A stretch of 64,000 bases of DNA from Nymphaea colorata (lineage: Eukaryota; Streptophyta; Magnoliopsida; Nymphaeales; Nymphaeaceae): positions 19,793,716-19,857,715 of the forward strand of contig NC_045144.1 of assembly GCF_008831285.2 (NCBI RefSeq), read 5' to 3'. Shown in pieces: positions 10,802 to 21,989 of the stretch (positions are counted from its first letter, which is position 1; each line of letters begins with the position of its first letter). The position numbers and the translations under genes were made by a program. A model generated the notes under the pieces. That model saw only the letters and a list, made by a program, of their open reading frames with translations. It searched no databases and was not told where the DNA came from.

Positions 10802-13697
10802 GGAACGGCCGCTTCCTATCTATGGGCCTTGCAATTCCAGAACTTTGAAAACAGGAACTTCAGCTGACCTCTCGATCATTGTGCTCGACCGCATGAGGAA
10901 AAAAACTAATTAATTAGAAGAGATATCAGATAAGTTTGCTTTTTTCTTATAATTTGAAACCTACTTTCTTTTATTTATAATTAGAAAAATTAGTTTTAGA
11001 ATTTTCTGAAAGCTGATTTTCTTTCATAAAACGGTTAAACACAAGTTAGGAAATAAAAAAATATGAACCAAAACAATAAGAATGTAATTTAATAATAAAA
11101 GTAAATGCTTTTCATTTTTCAAGTTGACAGATTTTATTTTACTCGAAAATTTGTCATAAAAGCACCTTTGATTAAGTTATAAGAAAAGAAAAAAAAGTAG
11201 ACAAAGTATAAATGTGTAAAGTAAGGGAACGTTCTCGCTTTCTTGTGGCACGAGAAAGAGGTTGAAAAAGGTCTGCAAGTTGAATTAGTAATGAGTTGAA
11301 GTACGTGGGCGTATTTATGATTCCTTTTTAATTTAACATTAATTAATTGTTGAAAAGTGTAATCTTATTTTTGCAACATACTTTTTAATTTAACATTAGT
11401 TAATTGTTGAAAAGTGTATTTTGTCAATTTATATATATATATAAACAACGCTTCTTAATTGATATCTTATTAAAATAAATGACAGCAAAAGATTGTCAAG
11501 TATGGGCTCAAGCAAGATTAATTTCTAATAAGGAAAATAAAAAATGTTTAGATTCATATTAAAAAATAGAACAAAAGATAATTCAGGACACCTCACGTGA
11601 AACATTATCTCTCTTTCTTTTTTGTTTTCCCCATAAGCTTTTGGACACATTCGTTCTTCTTCCGGTTGGTTATTCGAGGAGTAAAGCAAAAGAAACCTGT
11701 TTTTTTTTTATCTGCAGTCGTTGTTTTAAATCTTTTTTATATCTGCCTATTTTTTAAATCAATTAAAAAATTTCATTCTGTAGGAGGGAAAATTGTATTG
11801 CCCCTTTTTGCTTGAGTTAATATCTGACATGCTTGTTTAAATATGGAAGGAAAATATATTTCACTTTTTGCTTGGGTTAACATCTGCCATGCTTTATTTT
11901 AGTAAAATAATTATCTGAGAGTTGATTTGTTAATTCAGGTCCTCAAAGGAGGGAGGCTTAATTTTGTTTCTTTTTTTTTTGGTAAATAGAATCTTATATG
12001 TTGGCTTTATGACATGACGGTCATGGATAATTGCTCAATATTTTTAAAGATCATTTCCTTTTTTTTTTTTACATTCACGCCTCATATCATCTTTAAATTA
12101 AGAGTTTTTTTCTTGCAGATTTGGTTAGTATTTTTTGTCCTTAATATTAAGGATGATTGTTTCAAAAGGAAAAAAAATATATGTAAAACTTCATGAAAGC
12201 ATATCCACAATATCATTATGTTTTTTAACACAAAGGCACAATATAATAATATAATGCTTATGCAGGAAGTAATTATAATGAGCTTTGTTTAGAGGGTTGT
12301 TTAACTGTTGCTACTCAATGAACTTTCATTAAAAATTAAGGCAGATTTATAGAACACTGTATTATAGTATTTCATGGATTTACCCCAATTTTGGATTTAG
12401 TAGAAGAATCTTAAATTTATAACCATAATATTTTTTCTTCAAACTACCCAAGATGAGTTCTTCAAACTTCAAGTGCTTTAAAAAAGGTCAGATTTGCATT
12501 CCATTAAGAAGTTGAATTGGATCCTGCTTAAAAAATGCCATCCACTTTGATTTAGATTCTGATTGTCATTCAGTTTTAAATAAAGGGGCGTTTGATGGTT
12601 TGGAATTTTGATTCAAGAACCAAAATTTTTAGAATCATACTTCCTCCTCAAACTAAAATGAAATCAAAATTTCATGTTTCAGTTTCCTAATTGCATAAAC
12701 AAAACAATGAAACATCCTGTTTGTTTAATAACTCCAAGTAATTAAAAAAAAAATGAGCATTTTGGTTCTAAAATTCCATGATTCTAAATATATGCTACTA
12801 GAACATTACAATAATTGGACTGATCATATGCATCCAAATTCAGAAGTGAAAACTTTGATTTTAAATTGGGTTCAAACTTTTTGCAGGTAATCAGATTTGG
12901 ACAACATCGGATTTAATAAGAAATCTTCCGCATACCTAACCCTGGTAAATATTGCGCAAACTACTCAAGATAAATACTAAACTTCGGGTCTAAGATCTCA
13001 CATACTATATATATATATATATATATAGAGGGAGGGCAATTAATTAGATTCAGATAAGATATCGGACTGGAATGCTGTAAAAGGATCAGATATGGAAAAA
13101 ATGACATCGGAGTAAGAAAGCAAATCAGATCAGACTTAAGAATGACATCTGATCGGGTTCATATTTGGATTCGAGTGCTGCTTCGAATACATATCTGATC
13201 CAATTCAATTTCAAATAAATATCTTGTGCCCTCTGTCATGCGAATACGTGGGTTTAGCCCACATACCTGTATCCGATAGACGGACATGCATATCCGGATA
13301 CGGGACATGGGTGGGACACGCTAAAAAATAAACTATTAATTTAATGTTTTTTTCATTTTATTATTATTTTTGTGATGCATCCAATTATTTTCATGAACAA
13401 TCCTCTCAAATCTCTATACTTTTGTGATAAAACAAACTTTCTTATAAGAGTGAACTATTAATTTAATGTTTATTTTATTTTATTATTTTTGAGAATATAA
13501 AATTTGTCGTATCCATGTATCCAAAATTTTTAAAATTACCGTGTTTGTATCTGTATCCATATCACATATTCGTATCACCATATTCATACCCGTATCCTAC
13601 CCACACCCATGTAACATAGTTTGTGCCTGATGAGGATGAACATAAAGGAACATACAAAACACTTAATTAAGCACAAGTAATACAGGATCACGCTCCT
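10802..13697. other. Spacer between the two cystatin-like genes
   Basis: AT-rich DNA with two short tandem duplications (11326-11430, period 57; about 11784-11900, period 60), a (TA)n tract near 13005-13027, and at 12585 a GGGGCGTTTGATGG end like the element at 6881. No coding exon is seen. Confidence 0.5.
11326..11430. repeat. 57-bp tandem duplication
   Basis: TTTAATTTAACATTA(A/G)TTAATTG occurs twice, 57 bp apart, with a conserved TTGAAAAGTGTA tail. Confidence 0.8.
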
Positions 13698-13700
13698 TTA

Positions 13701-13812
13701 GCCTGTGTTTGATTGGCAGACAATGAGTCCCGCCAGCACACAAGTCTACAACTCACAACACCCAAATTTAGAACTCTCACATTCAAACTATTACGAGCAA
13801 TCAAACACACCC
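13701..13812. mobile_element. 112-bp Tourist-like MITE at the 3' end of cystatin-like copy 2
   Basis: Left end GCCTGTGTTTGATTG (13701-13715) and right end CAATCAAACACACCC (13798-13812) are inverted repeats. TTA precedes the left end and TAA follows the right end, the type of sequence PIF/Harbinger elements target, though not an exact direct duplication. The last base of the element and the adjoining TA form the TAG stop of the CDS at 13812-14201. Confidence 0.6.
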
Positions 13813-14201
13813 TAAGGAAGGACGGTCTCAAAAGATCTAAGAACCATGGGGGCATTCGGATAGACCACCTGAGAGACAACACATCTATACACTTTGTAAG
13901 GAAGGGCGTCGGCCTGTGCCTCCATGAGAAACTGGTAGGTCGTCATGCCCAGTGCCTTCGTCGCCCATACCTGCCCTTCCAACACTTTTGTAGACACCAG
14001 TTTGGGGCCGCTGCCCTTCTTGTTGTGCTCTGCGGCCGCAAACTTGGCGGCATCGAAGAACAGTGGAGACGTCCTGGCGTCGGCGACATCCTTCCATGTC
14101 CCCGGAGTCGGGGGAGTGTAGGCGGCCCTGGCGGCGGAAGATGAAGCAGCCATGAAGAAAAGGAAGAAGAAGATGGTGGTGGAGGGGAGTTGGGTGGCCA
14201 T
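13812..14201 (-). CDS. Phytocystatin-like secreted protein, copy 2
   Basis: Single-exon CDS of 129 aa, a tandem paralogue of the 10.3-kb gene; the two share TYTPPTPG-like and WKDVA-ARTSP stretches and the QVWATKALGMT region. The signal peptide spans about 1-27 and ends in a small-residue stretch. The helix motif is FFDAAKFAAAEHN (48-60), the first inhibitory hairpin is QVWAT (77-81) in place of QVVAG, and the second hairpin reads VVYPNAP with no Pro-Trp. Both copies share the same QVWAT change, so it predates the duplication and may reflect a different target or a non-inhibitory role. The stop codon is formed at a transposon border. Confidence 0.82.
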   Translation of the reverse strand: MATQLPSTTIFFFLFFMAASSSAARAAYTPPTPGTWKDVADARTSPLFFDAAKFAAAEHNKKGSGPKLVSTKVLEGQVWATKALGMTTYQFLMEAQADALPYKVYRCVVSQVVYPNAPMVLRSFETVLP

Positions 14202-14267
14202 GCCTGGTTGCTAGTGGCGCACCTGCTTTACTTACTGGTGGGTTCGGCAGGGTTGAGTGGAGATCAG

Positions 14268-14277
14268 TATAAATAGG
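14268..14277 (-). promoter_or_regulatory. Putative TATA element of cystatin-like copy 2
   Basis: TATAAATAGG lies about 68 bp before the ATG, in a block also found upstream of copy 1. Confidence 0.45.
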
Positions 14278-15167
14278 CTCGGCCGGCCCACTTGTGGCTT
14301 AACTATGGGCACAAAATTAAAGACCGCCGATGCTTTTGACCATGCACAAAATTTCAGAAACTTTCAAAGTTGAAAACTAAGCCAAGTTCTCACTGCACAC
14401 GGTTTTGTGCTCGTGGGGATGCAGGAAGAGATAAGTTTTACATTTTTTTTTTTGCATTGAAAAGAAGGGAAATTCTAATGGCGAAGAGATAGTTTAGCTT
14501 TTGTAATAATTATAATAGAAAAATCGTTGGAGAACTATATTTTATTTTTGAATTTGTAATAGGTTCAGACTCATTCTTTTGAAATGAAGGTGTGGAAAGG
14601 CTTTACCCATTCACGGCTGTCTGGTAGGCGGCCATCTGGAACTTACAAGGTTCTCCTTAATGTTCTTGGCAGCCCATCCGGTGGGCGCTCCATTTTTCCG
14701 GCCAAACTGACCGCCAGAATCCCGCCGGTCACCACGGGATCACAAACCCCAGCTTTTTCCCTGCGCAAACTCTAGCAGACGTTCTCTTTCTACTTTGCTT
14801 AGTTGAGGTTTGTTTTTGCTAGTGTCGATTTTTGTCATTAAAGTCACCCACAGTAAGATTGTTTGTAAGTAAAACAAAAAAAAAATGTCAATTTCATTTT
14901 TAAAAGTAAAACTAAAAAAATATTTCATAAATCCTTATATGAAAATTATCTGTTCGAAATTGGTCACATCTTTCTTTTCTATTTTTTCACGTACTTATTT
15001 TTAATAAGATGTCCCATATTGGGGAAGAGTCCCCAGCAGAGTTGTTGTGGACCATATGAGTATGATCTGTGTACAGTCTGCTTTTTAAAGAAAGCCTTTC
15101 TTTTTCTTGAAATAGAATATTATAATATGTTTTTTTCAAGAAGAAAAATATTCTCTTTACATGTGAA

Positions 15168-15170
<3 letters not shown>

Positions 15171-15203
<33 letters not shown>
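15171..15203. repeat. (TA)n microsatellite
   Basis: TA run of about 16 units. Confidence 0.97.
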
Positions 15204-15208
<5 letters not shown>

Positions 15209-15363
15209 GGTTATTCTGTTTTTTTAGAATCACTCAGCCATGTAATTAATACTGATTTAATGTAATGAATAGTTAAAAAAACAAAGAAAAAGATGATGGG
15301 TATTTTTTATTTAATATTTATTTATGCCATTTTCTCATTTATTTTTTCCAACCATTCTTAGGA

Positions 15364-15365
<2 letters not shown>

Positions 15366-15400
<35 letters not shown>
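15366..15400. repeat. (TA)n microsatellite
   Basis: TA run of about 17 units. Confidence 0.97.
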
Positions 15401-15403
<3 letters not shown>

Positions 15404-16195
15404 CATTTTGTTGAGACACAAAGGGGAGATGAAGATATAATCACAAAGGATTAGACTCGCTTCGTTGTGTTTATAAATGGAACGTTGCGTTCCAACGTCA
15501 TGTGGATTCTAGTGTGAAGTGGTCTGTGCGGTCCCACACAAACAGTGATGGATAGAAAAACAGGGTCTTCCAAAATTTTCAAACTAAATTTGGGATTTTG
15601 GCTAGGGATATCATTATTCTATCATGTTAAAATCAGATAAAACTCTATATTCTAATTCAAATACAAGATAAAATCAATGCATTATCTAAGTAGTCGATTT
15701 TTAAATTCATACTGTGACTTTGATCCAAACTCGACTTTTAGATCCACATCTTAATCCAATCCGAATAGACTTTTAGACATACAAACTGAATATTAACTGC
15801 ATTATGATATGTTAAGAATCGACTTTCTATGGAAATGAGACATAATATATTAATTAAAAACTGAATTTGAGTCCCAAACCAAATCTGAACCCAGCTCTGG
15901 GACATTTGCCTAAAATGAATCTGAATATCAGAATATGCATCCAATCAAACGTCATTAGATCTTAAACAGAATCCGATCCAATTTCCTAATATAATTGTCC
16001 AATTTTTTTTTGCATGCCTGATTTTTTTGAAGCAGTTTCATCAGAAGTCAGATCTGAATATAATCAATTGACATCCCTAATTTTGGCAGTTAGTAGATGA
16101 AGCATCCAATCATATTTTTGTCAAGCCTATACGTCTTCGGACTTATATGCAAATAAAACACAAAACTCCAACCGGCTCAAAGCCGTGTTGTCTTG

Positions 16196-16323
16196 CACAG
16201 GAGGTTGACGCCCACGAGAATCAAACCAACAAGCATTCTCATATGTCACGCCAAATCGGCACAGAAGGTTGACGCTCACGAGAATCAAACCAACAAGCAT
16301 TCTCATATGTCACGCCAAACCCT
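16196..16323. repeat. 64-bp tandem duplication
   Basis: Two adjacent copies, each starting CACAG(G/A)AGGTTGACGC and ending in GTCACGCCAAA plus a few bases, with very few differences. Confidence 0.93.
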
Positions 16324-17507
16324 TTGGAGATGAAATGTGAAGCTTTCTTATTATGTACAAGGGAATGAAAACGAAACTTTCTGATTATGTATGCGGGAAT
16401 TAAAGTGAGTCCAAGATGGTTGCTAGATTAATCCCCAAGGCCTAAACCATTCATGCTGATTTCTTCTAAGCAATCTATTTTCCAAAATCACTATACAAGA
16501 AGGCAGATAATAGAAGTCACAGTTTTCAAGCTTTTAGTTGAAATGGCCCTTGCCTTCCTTGATTTTGCAAGCTAGAGACTGGCTCTTATAGAAAGGCCCT
16601 CAGGTCAAAAACCATTCAACCAACCCCAGCCACCCTTTGTTAAGAAAAGGCAAAATTAGAGTTTCTACTTTTATCAAAATCTTATCTAGATTAAACAATA
16701 CCTGATTGTAGCAATGAAGGTGGAGTAGCATTCTTTGTGCAATTACTTTTGCCATGATTGGCATTAAAAATAATTTACTTTCATTATAATTGCTGGTTTC
16801 AAGGGGCATAGTGTGGCTGGTTCGCTGGTGGCACTAGTTCTATTCCAATGGCGCGCTAATTATCCGGCTTACAGGATAGAGCGGTTGATGGTATACGATT
16901 TCCACTTCAGGCCTTGAACTTAGTGTAAATGGCTATAAAGTTTAAAAATTTTCATTCATGGGCCTGTTGCGTTGTCATAATTCTAAATACATACCTCATG
17001 CCTTTGATTTTCTTGATAATGCTCAAGAGCTAATGTTTGAACACGAAAAAAAGGGTACATGTGTTAGATCAGTTCTTCATAGACAAACTTGGGATTTGTG
17101 ATCCCAAGTTAGAACCGGTTCAGTATCATGAGATCATTTTCTATGAGATGAGAAGGCTCCGGCAAGATATATGTTTGCCAAATCATTTTGAACCTAACTC
17201 ATATTCTAAATTGAGTTAAAAAAGAAAATGTTGAAGGGTAGGCCTTTGTCGGACGCCGTCAGAAAAACTGTGCCCCATCTTACGAAAATCAAATATATAG
17301 GCCCCTCATATTTATAATTATGAACAAGGGGTGGTCTATTAAATGAAAATTATCTCCTAAAACATTTGATTTCCGTGGTTCCATTTAACCTCTCCCATAT
17401 GCATCAATATATATCCAATTGAATTATTTTTTAGTTTCATATCGATGTTGACTTAATTTTTTTTAATTATTGTATGATCCAACAATTACATATAATCAGA
17501 CTATGAT

Positions 17508-17560
17508 CCAGCGGCAGAGCCAGAAATTTTTTGTCATATGACACTAACTATATAATCAAC
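17508..17560. mobile_element. hAT-like miniature element end
   Basis: CAGCGGCAGAGCCAG followed by AAATTTTTTG closely matches the left end of the complete element at 52312. The other end was not located. Confidence 0.4.
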
Positions 17561-18481
17561 CAATTTTCAATTGGCCTTTAAGCGAATCCAATCACTAAAA
17601 ACAAGGTTTTACAGATGAGGCATACACCCCATCAATTCATAGAACTCCATGAACATATTTTAATTTGTCCACATGAGAAAATTAAGTTAATAACGTCTTG
17701 TAGACAAGAATTAATAGTTCTATCTTACGCTTGCATGTGTAGCTAATCCAAAGCATAAACTAAATATATCATGACCTAAATATTATACTCTTCCAGCGTC
17801 TATGTGGGTGTCCATGCACACACACACATATACTCATATGATCAGAGCGGTCCATTGTGTGCAATAAATGGCCTTGATCATTTTCCTTTTCTTTCTCTCT
17901 CTCCCCAAAGCTATATATGTCTTTGGTTCGAGTCTTGGAAGGTGCTATCCTGATGGTATTGATTTCGAGAAGCCAAGCGAACGGGTTCTTGTCACCCCCT
18001 CTCCTTTCTCTCTCTTGCCCGTTTCATCTGCTTCCTCCGGCCATGGGCAAGAGAGGGAAGGGGCTTTGGGTGAAGAGAGAGGGAGTGCCCTCACCCTTGT
18101 GGAATTAAGAGTGGGAAAGAAGGAAACTCCTTGTAACTGTTTACCCATGGTTAAGTTCAACAAAGTTAGTGCCTTACTATCATTAGATAAATATGCAGGG
18201 AAGTTACAAAGATAATTAGGTAAGTGTCTAGATTCCACAAGTAACTAACTGTGAAAAAATGGTTAAAAATTTGAACCAACGTTCTGATTTAGATACTTGT
18301 GGGAAGCGTGAGAAGTGGGGGATTGCTAGAATTTTTGGCAAGTGGGGAGTTGGTTCCTGTTAGAGAGGAAGTTGCACCAACCCCTCATTTTTCTTTATAT
18401 CCCACCGTATGATCCATTGCTCTTGAATGGCTGCCGGTTTTTCTTAATTGGTGGCTCTCACTGTTGGCAGAGAGGGCGGAC

Positions 18482-20523
18482 ATGACTCCAAGAGCCATTT
18501 CTTGTTTGTGGGTAGTGCTGCCCATATGCATCCATGGCATTTTGCTTGCTGATGCTGGGAACCAGATCTTCAATGTGAAGAAGTTTGGAGCAAAGGCTGA
18601 TGGCGAAACAGATGATCGCAAGGTATGTTGTGCGTCTCTTTCGTCCTCTTGGCTTATGCTTATGTTCGGAAACTGCACTCGGGTTGAGAGACTTGGTCAC
18701 AGCCATGGCGGCACACAAATCCGAGGCTCGAACCCCGGCCCCGGGTCATCTCGCGCCATGTAGGGTTGCCAATGAAACGACATCTAAACCATGCATGGCC
18801 CTAGTCCACTCGCTTTGGGAAACTGCCTGCGTTGGCCAGGGATGGCTTGGCTTGGTTTAGATCAAAATTAACCAGTTTGCACTTGATCAGTAAGTTTAAT
18901 TCCTGCATGACAGCCAATCCCCACGACACCATGCTAAGTACTCCTTCTGTTCCACATAAAATCTTAAAACTGATCAAGATAAGTTACATGGACTAAGCAC
19001 ATCAGGCCTGATAAAATACACAAATGTACATGTCAATATTTTGATCAGTATATATATGTAAATTATATCATATTATGTATCTCGAATGCTGTCGTTCTAA
19101 CAAAAGATTATCTGTACTTCTTTGTGTATTTTGAATCACTGAATCTGTGTTTGATAGAGATAAAATCTCTCCATGCCTGTGCACTTATAATGCATGACTG
19201 ACTAATGGGTTGTCTTTTGCAGGCAGTTTTAGATGCATGGAATGCTGCCTGCGCATCAAATGGCCGGCCTCGAGTGGTTATACCGCCGGGCACATTTCTC
19301 ATTGGCCAAACCAAATTTGAGGGTCCCTGTCCCGGTGCATATCCCATTGTGGTGGAGGTGAAGGGGAAGGTCATAGCACCCACAGATCTCTCTCAGTTCT
19401 CATCAGATGATTGGATATCCTTCAGCAAGGTTCACGGCCTGGTCTTGACAGGCGGCGGCGTGTTCGACGGCAGGGGCAGCTCCGCCTGGCCGAGCAACGA
19501 CTGCCTTACATCTGCTAATTGCAAGCTCCTACCCACTGTAGGATGATAAATTTTGCTTCACAATAATCACCAAATCAATCACATCTTACTTGTGATAGCT
19601 CCATATGATTAATACTTGTTTTGGTTTTAACAGTCTCTGAAGTTCAACTTCCTCACCAACTCAACCATTCGGCGCATATCTTCAGTTGATAGCAAGTTCT
19701 TCCACATGATCATCTTCGGCTCCGAAAATGTGAAGGCCCATGATCTACGCATATCGGCACCAAGTGACAGTCCAAATACTGACGGGATCCATATTGGGGA
19801 TTCCACAGGGATCGCCGTCTCTAGATCTGTAATCGGCACCGGCGACGATTGCATATCAATTGGGCCCGGAAGCAACCTGATTACCATCTCGAATATCATA
19901 TGCGGACCAGGACATGGTATCAGGTAAGGGTGTGTTTGCATGGGCAAACTGTTTCCCGACACTTTGTCTCACATTCTGTTCCAACAAACGAACATGGGTT
20001 ATCAAAAATGTTGACTGTTGGTCTACATGCCTTCTTTTCGTATTGACTTCTGCCAACTTCAAAGAGTGAGACAGACAGAATATGATTCGTTGATGCATTG
20101 TCGATGACATAGCGTCTTAAACTGGGCACTTCGGATAACTTATCTCAGCATGTCAAACACTTTCCAAGTCAACAAGAATTCAACAGCGCTGTGGCACGGT
20201 GGGGAATACCATAGGCATGGTTTCTCTTGTGGGCAGTTGCCATATGGACCCGTATGAATTTAGTTAATTTATTTACATATAGATGCCTCCACACAATTTA
20301 ATGTATCACATATTGACAGCTGCCACATGGATGATGAACCCATCATTTATTATGACATTTATAATTCAGCCATTATATATTAGTGCTCTTCAACCATACA
20401 TTTTCATGGGACTATGATTGAGTTTTTCTTGAACTTATCCCCAAAAGCATCTCTAGTACTAGTGGCATTCTCCTCTTCCTATAGTACATCTAAAATCCTG
20501 TAGCTAATACTAGATTTGTGACG

Positions 20524-20561
<38 letters not shown>

Positions 20562-21989
20562 TCCTTAGATTTCTCCATCTAGATTAAGACAAAGCAATCC
20601 TCTGGCCTTTCAACAGTGTGTTTAATTATGCTCGTCTGATGCGGTTATGATTAGATAGAGTTAGGGATGACTGAGAATTTCAGCTCATACATATGAACTG
20701 GTGATTCAAGTTTTTTAAAGTAATCCCCAGCCATCCCATCTAACATGATAAAAAGTTAAGTGAAAAATAAGAAAAAAAAGGTGATGGGTAGTTTTCGTAT
20801 ATAATGTTAGTTTGAATATTTTTCTTTTTGTCTTTTCTTTTTTTCAACCATTCATATGCTTTAAATGAATGACCCTGTTGCCTGAGTTGAATAACCATAG
20901 TCATCGTTTACTCATTATATATGTATATATATAATTGAATTCCTGAATTAACTTATAATTTGCTTGTTACTTTTTCAGTGTTGGTAGCCTTGGGAAGTAT
21001 CGAGATGAGAAGGATGTGACAGACTTAAGAGTGAGGAATTGCACCTTTAGAAATACCACAAATGGTTTGAGGATTAAGACGTGGCCGGCATCAGGTGTTC
21101 TTCACGCCAAAAATTTCACATTCGAAGATATTATCATGAAGAACGTCCACAATCCCATCATCATCGACCAAAAGTATTGCCCATATGATTCTTGCCCTAC
21201 CGAGGTAGGCCACTGCAAGCGTTTATTGAGCACCCCTGACCCTCTTGTTCAGTACATTCTATCGAGATTAATGCATTTAATAAATTTCTATAACAAAAAG
21301 TTATTAAATTTCGACATTTCTTGTTTTTTTTTTCTGAATACAAAAATATTTTGTAGATATACCAATTAAAAGGGTACCCATGTCATTTTTAACTGTTTAG
21401 ATATTTGAAATTAAAAAATCTTATTTTTAATTAATCTACATGTTTTTTCATTTTTCTTCTGAAAAACAATTGGTACTTAACTATATTGGCAACGCAACTA
21501 AGGGCAGAAATACGTGGGGTGTCCGTTGGGTGTATGTTTCATGAGGTTCACTCTTTAAAACTTTAATTCAGTTGTTAGAAGTAGGTGGACCTTGGTCTAG
21601 TTATATGGAACAGTCTCGTATTACGGCCACCTTTTTTATCTTTCCGGTCGGCATCTGAATTAGAACACTGTTCAGGTCTATTCTGCTACTGTAGATTCTA
21701 TCAATGGTAGATGCAGTTTTAGTTCTTGACTGTAATCTCCATGCTGATCTAAAAACAGGAAGCGCCATCGAAGGTGAAGATCAGCAACGTGAATTTCAGG
21801 AACGTGAAAGGAACATCGACATCGCAAGTGGCCGTGAATCTCATCTGCAGCAAGGCGTTCCCCTGCGAGGGGGTGACGCTCAGCGACATCGATTTGAAGT
21901 ACAACGGAGAGGAAGGGAAGGCCACCTCCAGCTGCTTCAACGTTAATGGATTCTCTTCTGGGACACAAGTCCCACCTCCTTGTGTGTAG
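18482..21989 (+). CDS. Polygalacturonase (glycoside hydrolase 28, pollen exo-PG type)
   Basis: Five exons (18482-18622, 19223-19537, 19634-19923, 20979-21204, 21759-21989) all have GT-AG borders and keep one frame, giving 400 aa, the usual length of a plant polygalacturonase. A signal peptide covers about residues 1-26, so the enzyme is secreted to the cell wall, where it hydrolyses de-esterified homogalacturonan. The GH28 signatures are complete: SPNTDG (198-203), GTGDDC (220-225) with the catalytic aspartates, GPGHGISVGSLG (243-254) and RIKT (280-283). N-terminal NVKKFGAKADGETDD is typical of the exo-acting, pollen-expressed clade. I chose the ATG at 18482 because it directly precedes the signal peptide. 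The pollen role is inference from clade resemblance. Confidence 0.95.
20526..20558. repeat. (TA)n microsatellite in polygalacturonase intron 3
   Basis: TA run of about 16 units inside the longest intron (19924-20978). Confidence 0.97.

Larger units (their letters stand above)
14278..18481. other. Spacer before the polygalacturonase gene
   Basis: Contains (TA)n tracts, a 64-bp tandem duplication at 16196-16323, degenerate GAATCCGAAT-type repeats near 15600-16000 and a hAT-like element end near 17510. A 60-aa frame at 17037-17219 has no recognisable features. Nothing else looks coding. Confidence 0.5.

Noticed and set aside
18700-18770. Possible tRNA T-arm (GGCTCGAACCCCGGCC) in polygalacturonase intron 1
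   Set aside because: No acceptor stem, D-arm or anticodon arm could be placed around it.
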